From assembly GCA_964530165.1 (NCBI GenBank), contig CAZGYE010000273.1, positions 1-7,919 on the forward strand: a stretch of DNA of 7,919 nt, read 5' to 3'. The stretch comes from CAZGYE01 sp964530165. Lineage in GTDB: Bacteria > Planctomycetota > Planctomycetia > Planctomycetales > Planctomycetaceae. Positions 1-7,823 of this stretch are shown piece by piece (position 1 is the first letter of the stretch; each line of letters starts with the position of its first letter). The notes under the pieces were generated by a model, which worked only from the letters and a program-made list of their open reading frames with translations, was not told where the DNA came from and made no database searches. Position numbers and translations under genes: made by a program.

Positions 1-2
1 CG

Positions 3-455
3 ACGACGTCTTGTACCACATCCCCAGCAATCGCGCAATACCTGACGCCCACCCAGTCGGCGGTCTTGACGCCTTCGCGATTGCGGTGTTTGCAGGAAAG
101 TCCTACCATCAACTTGACCCGTGGCTGTGCGCTGGGCTGCACGTACTGCTATATCCAGGGATACCGCAACTATCCTGGCCCGGATCGGATCCTCCTTTAC
201 TCGAACTTGGCCGACAAACTGCGTCAGGAGTTGGCGCGTCGGCGTCACAAGCCCCGTTGGGTTTATTTCAGTCCCTCTAGCGACGCCTTTCAGTACCACC
301 GGGCGGTTCGTGATCTGGCCTTCGAGGTGATGCAGTGCCCTTGCCGGCTGAATTGCGAGCACGACTGTTCATCTGCTGCGATGACGCCCATTGGGCCGTC
401 AAGTCAGGAGGACCTTACGCGAAGAAACGAGCCAAGTCCGCCCGCGTCTATCTGA
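3..455 (+). pseudogene. Radical SAM protein (SPL/Rv2578c-like), 5' partial and apparently truncated
   Basis: The frame is open from the left window edge (first full codon at 3), so the true start lies outside; the TTG at 66 is not needed as a start. The translation contains TRGCALGCTYCY, a CX3CX2C cluster of the radical SAM type that would ligate a [4Fe-4S] cluster and cleave S-adenosylmethionine. It continues with a conserved-looking stretch ending in VYFSPSSDAFQ and RDLAFEVMQ, which resembles the spore-photoproduct-lyase-like radical SAM proteins common in bacteria. After about position 330 the frame changes character (CPCRLNCEHDC...) and shows none of the expected second half of the barrel, such as a TKG-type segment. 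It stops at 455. Family members run about 300 residues or more, so more than half of the fold is missing. A deletion or recombination junction, or a sequencing error, near 330 would explain this. The class is fairly certain; the pseudogene status is inferred. Confidence 0.65.
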
Positions 456-622
456 CGGGACTCAAAGAGATCCATTCCATAGTGAACGCGACCAATGGAC
501 AGCGGGTAGACGACTCACCAAACGGTGAAGTATCGGCAGAGAAGTCGAAGTCTCAAGAGAAGTTGAGTTGGTACGGCGATATCCTAGAACGGCAGATCTC
601 AGACTCGAGCAGAACAGGGTGA
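314..622 (+). other. Unrecognised open frame after the radical SAM fragment
   Basis: A different frame from the radical SAM fragment is open from 314 (after a TGA at 311-313) to a TGA at 620-622. A GTG at 335 is the nearest possible start, but no ribosome binding site supports it. The predicted peptide has a Cys/Asp segment (RLFICCDDAHWAVKSGG) and a basic stretch (AKKRAKSARVYL). It then becomes polar and low in conserved character, ending ...YGDILERQ. Third-position GC is only mildly elevated in the first half, so coding is uncertain. It begins almost exactly where the radical SAM reading loses its family pattern. It may therefore be the tail of another gene joined to the radical SAM fragment. 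I do not recognise the family and assign no function. Confidence 0.3.
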
Positions 623-638
623 AAAGCCCCCTCGGGCC
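621..638 (-). terminator. Weak possible terminator after the lipoprotein gene
   Basis: Read on the minus strand, this segment just past the stop codon at 660 forms a short GC stem (GCCC, loop GAGG, GGGC) followed by CTTTTC. The stem is only 4-5 bp and the T-run has four bases, so it is at best a weak intrinsic terminator for the MFS-lipoprotein unit. Confidence 0.3.
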
Positions 639-659
639 GAACAACCGCTACCGCCTCGC

Positions 660-2873
660 TCAAGGCGTACCCTTCGGCACCGTTGGATTGGTTTTCGGCG
701 GCGTCAGCTTTGGTCCTTTTTGCGGCTGTGGTTTCTCCTTCTTGTCTGTCTTTTCATCGCCGGCTTTCGGTTTCGGCTCGGGCTGTGCCGCTTTCTTTTC
801 CGCCGGGTATTCAAGTTTGCCGGTGACGGGGACGGCGGCCGCCTGCAGGACCTCCTTGGTGTCATCATCCTGAACGAAACCGACCAGGTGCAGCTTCTTC
901 AGTTCGAGCGGCTTGACGGGAAACAGTTGTGCTTCTTGTTTTTCAAAGGTGGTCAGGTAATCGACCAGTCGCTGTTTGAAATCGGCCAGTTTGATTGATT
1001 CGGAGTAACTCAGCTTTCCGTTCTCCGGTTTGACGCCGTCGACGCCGCCGGGCATCGAGCGAACGACCATTTCGTGGAGCCGAATTCTGTTGCCGGCCAG
1101 GTATTCAATTTCGTCTTCCGCCAAAACGAGCCGCAGCCGTAGCGTGTCGGAAGGCTTCTCGATGCCTGTGATGTCGGCGGCGACAGCCAAGACGCCGTCT
1201 TTGGCGTCGGCGGTCAACTTGATTTTGACGTCGGTCTTCTCGGCGAGAATGGGATCGACCGCTTCGCGGAGCCGCGCGTAGCTCCCCGCAACGTGATCGA
1301 GCATTGGTCCGCCGACGCCCTCGATTGACTTCCCGTTGACACAAGTGGTCGGGGTTCCCCGGGGATTGTAATAGGGGAACCGCGCCCAGGAATCCTCATT
1401 TTCCAGCGGATCGGGTCCGGGGATGCGCACGTGATAACGGAGCACGATGACCTCGGACTTTTCAGCGGCGGCCTCCAGCCCGCCAGTGGCGACGTCGGCG
1501 GCCATACAGGGAGGACACTGGGCGCCGGTGAACAGCTCGCAGAGGACGACGCGGTTTGGACCGTCGGCCGGCCTCGGTTTGGCCTTCTCGCCGGCGAAGC
1601 TGTAAATCGATTCTTTGTAGACCTGGTTCAAGTATTCGTCGAGGCCGTCGGTCTTGCCGTGCTTTTTCTCCCACAATCGGGCGACGGTCTCGCTCGGGTC
1701 GGGAACCTCGACCCCCTCGTCAGAGAGTTCGTATTGAAGCATCTGGGATAAGCGTGGAAGCGTCGCCAACTGGGCGTACCGTCGCATTGCCTCATCCACC
1801 TGCTCCTGTTTCTCGGCGTGGTCGGCCAGTGCGTACAGAATCAGATGATCGAAACCATTTTGCTTGAGCCGGCTGCGAAGCATTTCGACCGCCTGCTGTT
1901 GCTGCTCTTTGGTTCCTTCAGAGATTTTCCGGATTGCCAGCGCTGTCTGAACCTTGGACTTCCCGTTTTCGATGAGCGACTTCCAGCTATCGGGGGAATC
2001 GTCCGTCAACCCGGTTTCGGCGTCCTCGAAATACTTGAGTGCCAATTCGGGGAAATACTTCGTTCGGGACAGAATGAGTCCGACGAGGATGCGGGACAGT
2101 TGCGTCATGCGTTCTCCCCAGCGCCCGGCGAGCTTGACGTACGCCTCGGCTGTTTTCTCGACTTCTGCCAGTTCGGTTTTCTCTTGTTTTGCCAGAAAGA
2201 GGACTTGCTGGTAGGCATCCAAGGCCAAGGGGCTTTCGGGATGCAGTTGGCAGAAACGTTTCAAACCAGCCAGCCGGTTTTCCTCAATACGGAACACCTC
2301 ATCCAGCGCGTCGTTGCCGGGTGCGTCCTGCGGTTCCGTGAAGTCGTCGAGCGATTCGGCCTCTGTGGGGATTAGACGGGCCGGCTCGCACTGCCGACCG
2401 CCGAGAAGCACATTGCCCCACACAACGCCGTCTTTCAACGATCCGTTGAAATCGAGCGCCGTGTCACCCAGATCAGTCGTGAAACTTGCCGACTCTGCGG
2501 TGAACGCCGCCGTTTTCAGGCCCGGCTCGTCGGCCGCAACATCGCCCGCCAGCACCTTCGCTTGATACGACTTGCCGTCTTCTGTCGAGAGGTCGAGAAG
2601 CATCGAATAGTGATCGCGGCGCTGCCCGTTGGTGTTGGGACTCAAACTGAGTACAAGGAACCAGCGGCCTGCCAGCGAGCGACGTGTCTTGTCGGTCGGC
2701 GCCGCTGGTTCCGTCTTCTCGTCCGTGTTGGTCTGTTGCTGGTCTTTATCGGTCGGCGTGACGTTGGTCTGCTGCGGCTTGCCGGCGTCGAGGGGACCTT
2801 TCGGTTCCTTCGGCTTGGAACAACCAACGCCGAAGGACGCCACGACGACCATCCAAAACGTGAAACGCGACAT
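660..2873 (-). CDS. Lipoprotein with C-terminal thioredoxin-like (CPPC) domain
   Basis: The ATG at 2873 is chosen over the upstream frame extension to 2903 because a GAGG (plus-strand 2881-2884) lies 7 bases before it and a signal peptide then starts directly. The product has 737 residues. Residues 1-18 (MSRFTFWMVVVASFGVGC) form a hydrophobic signal ending in a Cys that fits a lipoprotein, although the lipobox is weak (Gly at -3). A Q/T/K-rich linker covers about 19-65, a beta-rich domain about 66-170, and a charged helical, TPR-like region about 190-430. A thioredoxin-like domain follows, with active-site C453-P-P-C456 in the context ELFTGAQCPPC and a cis-Pro loop GTPTT (Pro508). Residues 570-690 resemble the tail of Omp28-like proteins, and 689-737 are K/P-rich. 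It is probably anchored facing the periplasm as a thiol-disulfide protein. The substrate is unknown. It lies 52 bp downstream of the MFS gene and is probably co-transcribed with it. Confidence 0.82.
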   Translation of the reverse strand: MSRFTFWMVVVASFGVGCSKPKEPKGPLDAGKPQQTNVTPTDKDQQQTNTDEKTEPAAPTDKTRRSLAGRWFLVLSLSPNTNGQRRDHYSMLLDLSTEDGKSYQAKVLAGDVAADEPGLKTAAFTAESASFTTDLGDTALDFNGSLKDGVVWGNVLLGGRQCEPARLIPTEAESLDDFTEPQDAPGNDALDEVFRIEENRLAGLKRFCQLHPESPLALDAYQQVLFLAKQEKTELAEVEKTAEAYVKLAGRWGERMTQLSRILVGLILSRTKYFPELALKYFEDAETGLTDDSPDSWKSLIENGKSKVQTALAIRKISEGTKEQQQQAVEMLRSRLKQNGFDHLILYALADHAEKQEQVDEAMRRYAQLATLPRLSQMLQYELSDEGVEVPDPSETVARLWEKKHGKTDGLDEYLNQVYKESIYSFAGEKAKPRPADGPNRVVLCELFTGAQCPPCMAADVATGGLEAAAEKSEVIVLRYHVRIPGPDPLENEDSWARFPYYNPRGTPTTCVNGKSIEGVGGPMLDHVAGSYARLREAVDPILAEKTDVKIKLTADAKDGVLAVAADITGIEKPSDTLRLRLVLAEDEIEYLAGNRIRLHEMVVRSMPGGVDGVKPENGKLSYSESIKLADFKQRLVDYLTTFEKQEAQLFPVKPLELKKLHLVGFVQDDDTKEVLQAAAVPVTGKLEYPAEKKAAQPEPKPKAGDEKTDKKEKPQPQKGPKLTPPKTNPTVPKGTP

Positions 2874-2925
2874 GGTAAAACCTCGTTTCTTTCTGATGAC
2901 CAATGCCCCTGCGATGCGATGGGCC

Positions 2926-4131
2926 TCACTTTTTCCTTTTTCCTTTCCCCTTTGTACTTGATAGGCGGGTTGCGAGCAATCCGGCTAGGGCGGCGACCAC
3001 AGCCAGACTGCCGTACGTCCACGGATCGCCCTTCGCCGAACCGATGAAACCGGCAACAGTCGGGCCGAGCGCACCCAGACCGAAGCACATCAGGAAGCTG
3101 AAACCATACGCCACGCTCCGTTTGGCATGGGGAACATATTGAGCGATCAGACTGTTGTAGATCGGCTGATTCATGAAATACACGAACGCCAGCGAGCAGC
3201 TGGCCCAGAATCGTGCTTGTCCTTCGGCAAGGGCCATCCAGCCCAACAGCGGCGAACTGGCCAGCAGAATCGCCGCAAACAGCAGCTCCAGCCGGCCTGG
3301 GCGGGCCATTTTGCCCCCCAGCGCCTGCCCGGCCACGCCGCACAACAGCACCACGGCCGCCAACAGATTCCGGAAACTCTCCGGCGCCATGCCGGCAGGT
3401 CTCATGCCGCTGCGATCCAAATACCTCGGCAGGAAGTGCATGAAGGCGGCGTAGATGAGTCCCGACATCGCGCCGACGGTGACCACCAGGAAAAACTCGC
3501 TCCAGCGGGCCTCGTCTTCATCACTTGCGGTTGGTGGTTGTTTCGCGCGAGGACCGCCGGGATGGTGATGACGCCCGGGGAGAGCGAACGTCAGTAGGAC
3601 CGCCAGCAGCCCGGCGGGAATGATCAACAGCAGGTAATACGCCCGCCACGTGATCTGACCGGTGCTGAAGGCCAGCCCGGCCAGAAACGGAGCCGCGGCG
3701 ATACCGAGCGCACCGAAAACTCCATGCCAACCCAGCGCCGCTCCGCGATTCTCGGGCGTCGTTGCTCGCGAGATCAGCGCTAAACCGGCCGGGTGGTAAA
3801 TGCTGGCGAAACAGCCCATCACGAACATCGCCACAAACAGCACGCTCAACGACGGCGACCAAAAGACCATCACGGCCGTCATGAGGCATCCGCTCAGATA
3901 GACGAGCAGCATCGGCTTCGAACCGTAGCGATCGGCTAGCCAACCGGCCAACAGCGCCCCCATGCCGAACGGCAACCGCCACGCAGTTCCCAACATGCCG
4001 GTCCGATCGGGGCCGACGCCGAACTCGTTGCCGATCATCTGCTCGACGCTCGGCAGCGCCAACTCAAAAACGTGGACCAGAGCGTGCGCGCAGGAGACGA
4101 GCAGAACCAGTCGAAACGTGGCGGCGTTCAT
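2926..4131 (-). CDS. Major facilitator superfamily transporter
   Basis: From the ATG at 4131 the product is 401 residues, the usual size for a 12-helix MFS carrier, and the first membrane helix starts within ten residues. The frame extends to 4356, but the added 75 residues are Arg/Pro-rich and do not look like protein. An ATG at 4161 is an alternative. No clear Shine-Dalgarno precedes either. MFS motif A is visible after helix 2 at residues 63-72 (GWLADRYGSK: Gly63, Asp67, Arg68, Gly70, Lys72). The segment ASIYHPAGLALIS (110-121) resembles the fosmidomycin-resistance (Fsr) branch. The central loop (about 186-208) is hydrophilic with three His, and the C-terminus ends in a basic KGKGKRKK tail. 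It should be an inner-membrane secondary transporter or efflux protein. The substrate cannot be read from the sequence. It is the first gene of a likely pair with the thioredoxin-domain lipoprotein. Confidence 0.85.
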   Translation of the reverse strand: MNAATFRLVLLVSCAHALVHVFELALPSVEQMIGNEFGVGPDRTGMLGTAWRLPFGMGALLAGWLADRYGSKPMLLVYLSGCLMTAVMVFWSPSLSVLFVAMFVMGCFASIYHPAGLALISRATTPENRGAALGWHGVFGALGIAAAPFLAGLAFSTGQITWRAYYLLLIIPAGLLAVLLTFALPGRHHHPGGPRAKQPPTASDEDEARWSEFFLVVTVGAMSGLIYAAFMHFLPRYLDRSGMRPAGMAPESFRNLLAAVVLLCGVAGQALGGKMARPGRLELLFAAILLASSPLLGWMALAEGQARFWASCSLAFVYFMNQPIYNSLIAQYVPHAKRSVAYGFSFLMCFGLGALGPTVAGFIGSAKGDPWTYGSLAVVAALAGLLATRLSSTKGKGKRKK

Positions 4132-4336
4132 GGGGTGACGATACCAGCCAACGGGAACCATCCGCAACCGCCGCGCCTTGACGCCGGACGAAGCTCTCTC
4201 TTGGGGTGCCTGGACCGGTTCCTCACCAGGACAGCACACGCTGAAGGCTACCGGAGCATTCTCGCGTCTACGACCACGCAGCAAAGGTAGGGGCGGCGGG
4301 GAGCGACGGACCGGCAAAATGGCGGATGGGCATCGA

Positions 4337-4366
4337 TTTACACAGAGTCGTGGCAATTTGTCTCAA
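4337..4366 (-). promoter_or_regulatory. Possible sigma-70-like promoter for the MFS gene
   Basis: On the minus strand TTGAGA (plus-strand 4361-4366; five of six matches to TTGACA) is followed after 18 bases by TGTAAA (4337-4342; four of six matches to TATAAT). It would give a leader of about 200 bases before the ATG at 4131. Matches of this quality occur by chance, so confidence is low. Confidence 0.25.
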
Positions 4367-4470
4367 CTTACCGGTGCCCGTCGGACGAAACACAATTGTT
4401 TTGAGACTCAGCCGGGATGTAGTAATGGAAGCGAACCGTACGCATTGCCCAGAATTCTTCCAAAATCCTC

Positions 4471-4510
4471 TGTGATTTGGTGTGATTTTCTGCTATCTTC
4501 TGCTACACTT
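4471..4510 (+). repeat. 10-bp-phased degenerate direct repeats
   Basis: Four consecutive 10-base units read TGTGATTTGG, TGTGATTTTC, TGCTATCTTC and TGCTACACTT. Units 1 and 2 share eight bases, and units 3 and 4 share TGCTA plus a CTT-like end. The spacing equals one helical turn. The last unit contains TGCTACACT, which could act as an extended -10 element for the small gene. The block may be regulatory or a degenerate intergenic repeat. Confidence 0.45.
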
Positions 4511-4514
4511 TAAC

Positions 4515-4560
4515 GATCAAGGGTGTAGGTCGCCTGCGACACGAGCAGGCTTGATCTTTT
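4515..4560 (+). promoter_or_regulatory. Structured leader hairpin upstream of the small gene (attenuator-like)
   Basis: GCCTGC (4532-4537) pairs with GCAGGC (4545-4550) around a 7-base loop. An outer stem GATCAA (4515-4520) pairs with TTGATC (4551-4556), leaving an 11-base bulge on the 5' side only. The structure is followed directly by TTTT (4557-4560). A competing dyad, GTCGC-CT-GCGAC (4529-4540), overlaps the inner stem. This could be a weak terminator or attenuator, or an operator, in the leader of the gene at 4603. No known riboswitch class is recognised. Confidence 0.4.
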
Positions 4561-4602
4561 GCAATTCGGTGTTTCGACGAGAAAAGGAGAAAGGTCTAGG
4601 TG

Positions 4603-4788
4603 ATGAATCCAACTGTCTTGGTCGAGGTCGAGCTTGATGGGGAAACCGCCGTCGATCCCATCGAAGAAATTCGACTGCGAACGTGGGCCCGCAAGCATTA
4701 TGCTCCCGCCCAAGAACGTGACGAAGGCTGGCATCCGGTCGTGTTGGACGAAATGAGTAAAAAGGACCGCGAAGGGGACGAATTCTGA
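4603..4788 (+). CDS. Small acidic conserved-looking hypothetical protein (61 aa)
   Basis: The purine-rich stretch AAAAGGAGAAAGG (4582-4594) precedes the start. Its last AAAGG lies 8 bases before the ATG at 4603; a GTG at 4600 in the same frame is an alternative start that adds one residue. The product is soluble and acidic, with no signal peptide or membrane segment. The N-terminal part (TVLVEVELDGETAVDPIEEI) looks like a short strand followed by a helix. The central segment, RTWARKHYAPAQERDEGWHP followed by VVLDEM, is rich in aromatic and charged residues and looks constrained. The C-terminus is KKDREGDEF. I recall similar short proteins from planctomycete genomes but cannot name a family or function. 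Coding is supported by the ribosome binding site and by the strong terminator 74 bp after the stop. It is transcribed away from the MFS gene and toward the ceramidase-like gene. Confidence 0.72.
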   Translation: MNPTVLVEVELDGETAVDPIEEIRLRTWARKHYAPAQERDEGWHPVVLDEMSKKDREGDEF

Positions 4789-4861
4789 GGCTGTCGACAC
4801 CGGCCAATCGCATGTGAACATTTGATTCCATGCCGCGTCGCAGACAATCTTTTCAAACCAT

Positions 4862-4892
4862 CGCCTGAGTTGTTGCCAACTCGGGCGTTTTT
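4862..4892 (+). terminator. Rho-independent terminator for the small gene
   Basis: CGCCTGAGTT (4862-4871) pairs over all 10 positions (one T-G wobble) with AACTCGGGCG (4878-4887) around the loop GTTGCC. TTTTT (4888-4892) follows at once. The reverse strand lacks a T-run on its exit side, so the element works for the plus-strand small gene. It sits between that gene and the convergent ceramidase-like gene. Confidence 0.88.
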
Positions 4893-4911
4893 CGTTGCTG
4901 GATGCGGGGGG

Positions 4912-6288
4912 TCATCGAGAGTCGTGAAGCTCCCGCAGCAAGTCTACCGCCACGTCGACCATTTTCTCGCCGGTCCCGCGTTCCAGGTAGCTGTGTAGGC
5001 CTGTCCAGACTTGGTAGCCCCCGAGGTCGTATGCGTGTTTGTCGGGAATGTATCCGACCCAGTCGTTGGCCAGCTCGGCCACATAGGTGTACCGGTACGG
5101 ACTGCGACGCTTGATCTCGATGCCCAGCTTGGTGAAGAACTCGCAGGGAACGCCCACCAGGGCCACGTCGCCGATGACCAGGGCCTGCACCCAGGTCTTC
5201 TGGGCCTCGCCCTGTCGCGAGGCCAATTTCCGCCGCATCGCCCGAAACACCTCGATGACCTTCTCGGGATTCCTTGAGAGCCGCTTCGTACAGTAACTGC
5301 GGACCGCCTCGTCATCCTTGCGCTCGTCGAAATGGCGCACGTGGACCGTGATCTCGCGTTTGAGGGACGCGACGCGATCTACTCGAACCGGCTTGGCTTG
5401 CCCGAGCGCTTCAGAGACCGCGTTCTTGATGCGGATGACGGCCTCGGCCGGTCTGACCGTCAGATTGTGCGTCGAGCCGGACGCGCCTTCCAGGAAGACC
5501 ACCGTCCCGCCATACTGCTGCTCCAGCTCTTGTGCCGCCAGCCCGTAGAACGCCGGCGACCTGACGCCCGGCTTGCGGGATCCCATCGTGTGCGTCGAGT
5601 GGTTGAACAACAGGGCCTCCAAGGATTGGTCCTTGCGGCGGAAGACGATGACCGGCAACTCGGGATCGAACGGGCCTGTGGGACGGACGGCATCGTCCCG
5701 CGATCCGGACCAGAGAATCGTCCCGTCGGACAAAAGCAATCGGCTGTTCTGGCCGACCGACGACTCTTCACCCAGCCGAAAGAACATGCTGACGTTGCCG
5801 ACGCTTTTCAGCCTGTCGTTGGCCCTTTGGACGGCTTCGACGATCGCTTTCTGCACACGCCCGCAGAAAACTTCGTTTCGCTCGTATCCGTGAACGGTGC
5901 ACGTCGACGGCGCATGGTGCGTGTGCGTCGCGTTGATCAGAATGTTGCCGAAGGGAATCCCGCAGCGGCGCTCGATCTCTTTTGAGGCCGCGTCGAGGAT
6001 GTCCCGCTCAAGCATCAACACGTCACAGGCGACGATCGCCAGCTTGGTGGAGCGAGGCCCCTGGACGACGACCGCGCACGCGCGAAGCATTCCCTCCTGC
6101 CCTTTGGAATACCGGGGCAGAATGCTGCCGGCGATGACCATCGAATCGTCCCCCTGCAGCTCCACGGCCGCCGCTCCCACGCGCAGACCGCCCGGCGTCT
6201 CAGCAGCCGCGCCGTTGCCGAAGCCGATCGTGATGGCAAAAGCCACAACTGTGAACAGACCCACCCGTCGAGTCGCCAGAATGTGCAT
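4912..6288 (-). CDS. Secreted neutral/alkaline ceramidase-like hydrolase
   Basis: The ATG at 6288 is chosen because an AAGGGGG lies about 5 bases upstream and a Sec signal peptide starts there (residues 1-29, hydrophobic core LFTVVAFAITIGF, cleavage after AAA). The product has 458 residues. The N-terminal domain carries NATHTHHAP (119-127), the metal-binding His motif of neutral ceramidases. A second His site is NHSTH (His230, His233). EGASGSTHN (268-275) lies where the catalytic Ser loop is found. PCEFFTKLG (Glu383) and GYIP (Tyr413) match the Glu and Tyr that complete the zinc site in Pseudomonas ceramidase. Such enzymes hydrolyse the amide bond of ceramides, but planctomycetes carry many paralogues of unproven substrate. 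It lacks the C-terminal Ig-like domain of the roughly 650-750-residue true ceramidases. It probably acts in the periplasm. It lies 199 bp downstream of the Gfo/Idh gene, in the same direction. Confidence 0.85.
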   Translation of the reverse strand: MHILATRRVGLFTVVAFAITIGFGNGAAAETPGGLRVGAAAVELQGDDSMVIAGSILPRYSKGQEGMLRACAVVVQGPRSTKLAIVACDVLMLERDILDAASKEIERRCGIPFGNILINATHTHHAPSTCTVHGYERNEVFCGRVQKAIVEAVQRANDRLKSVGNVSMFFRLGEESSVGQNSRLLLSDGTILWSGSRDDAVRPTGPFDPELPVIVFRRKDQSLEALLFNHSTHTMGSRKPGVRSPAFYGLAAQELEQQYGGTVVFLEGASGSTHNLTVRPAEAVIRIKNAVSEALGQAKPVRVDRVASLKREITVHVRHFDERKDDEAVRSYCTKRLSRNPEKVIEVFRAMRRKLASRQGEAQKTWVQALVIGDVALVGVPCEFFTKLGIEIKRRSPYRYTYVAELANDWVGYIPDKHAYDLGGYQVWTGLHSYLERGTGEKMVDVAVDLLRELHDSR

Positions 6289-6341
6289 GACATCCCCCTT
6301 TTTTGACCGACCACCCCAGCGGCTCAAGTTGGTTTGCAGTG

Positions 6342-6357
6342 ACCGCATTCATGCGGT
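6342..6357. promoter_or_regulatory. Perfect 16-bp dyad in the ceramidase-like gene leader
   Basis: ACCGCAT (6342-6348) and ATGCGGT (6351-6357) form perfect 7-bp arms around TC. The dyad lies 53 bp upstream of the ceramidase-like start codon. It has the size and symmetry of a dimeric repressor site, but no cognate regulator is visible in the window. Confidence 0.35.
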
Positions 6358-6367
6358 GGATCCGCGT

Positions 6368-6456
6368 CGGGTGGCCGGGTCTGACCAACGGGAAGGCCCG
6401 GAACCAACCGGGGCCGTCGCATTCGCTCTGACCCCGCCACCCGGCCGCCACCCGGC
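6368..6456. repeat. REP-like palindromic element with 11-bp tandem duplication
   Basis: CGGGTGGCCGGGT (6368-6380) is inversely repeated at 6439-6446 (ACCCGGCC) and continues, after a 3-base insertion, as ACCCG. The right arm contains a perfect tandem duplication of CGCCACCCGGC (6435-6445 and 6446-6456). The motif TCTGACC occurs at both ends (6380-6386 and 6427-6433), and the segment GCATTCGCTCTGACCCC resembles REP-type intergenic palindromes that I recall from other bacteria. It lies in the 199-bp gap between the Gfo/Idh and ceramidase-like genes and could form a long hairpin in a read-through transcript. Confidence 0.5.
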
Positions 6457-6487
6457 TGGGGCACTACAAACGAATCGTGCAGTAGAA

Positions 6488-7804
<1,317 letters not shown>

Positions 7805-7823
7805 TCGTTTGGCTCCTCATGTA

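Larger units (their letters stand above)
4132..4602. other. Divergent intergenic region between the MFS gene and the small gene
   Basis: This 471-bp stretch separates two divergent genes and carries no convincing gene. Frames across it are Arg/Ser/Pro-rich shadows. It becomes AT-richer from about 4335. It contains a possible minus-strand promoter (4337-4366), a 7-bp inverted repeat (GTCTCAA at 4360-4366, TTGAGAC at 4401-4407), the 8-bp palindrome ACAATTGT at 4392-4399, 10-bp-phased repeats (4471-4510) and a hairpin leader (4515-4560). Regulation of both flanking genes probably lies here. Confidence 0.6.

Noticed and set aside
11..330. Overlapping plus-strand frames at 11-280 and 121-330
   Set aside because: They are alternative readings of the radical SAM segment and lack its CX3CX2C motif.
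1818..2375. A 185-codon plus-strand frame inside the lipoprotein gene
   Set aside because: It is antisense to a gene with a ribosome binding site and recognisable domains, and shows no motif of its own.
2642..3343. A 233-codon minus-strand frame across the MFS-lipoprotein junction
   Set aside because: It is an out-of-frame reading of both genes, very Arg/Ser-rich, and would ignore the clear stop and start between them.
4132..4356. N-terminal extension of the MFS protein to 4356
   Set aside because: The added 75 residues are Arg/Pro-rich and non-hydrophobic, and the first transmembrane helix fits directly after the ATG at 4131.
4510..4831. Two minus-strand frames of about 103 codons opposite the small gene
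   Set aside because: Both are antisense to the small gene, lack ribosome binding sites and read through its leader hairpin; the plus-strand gene has the terminator.
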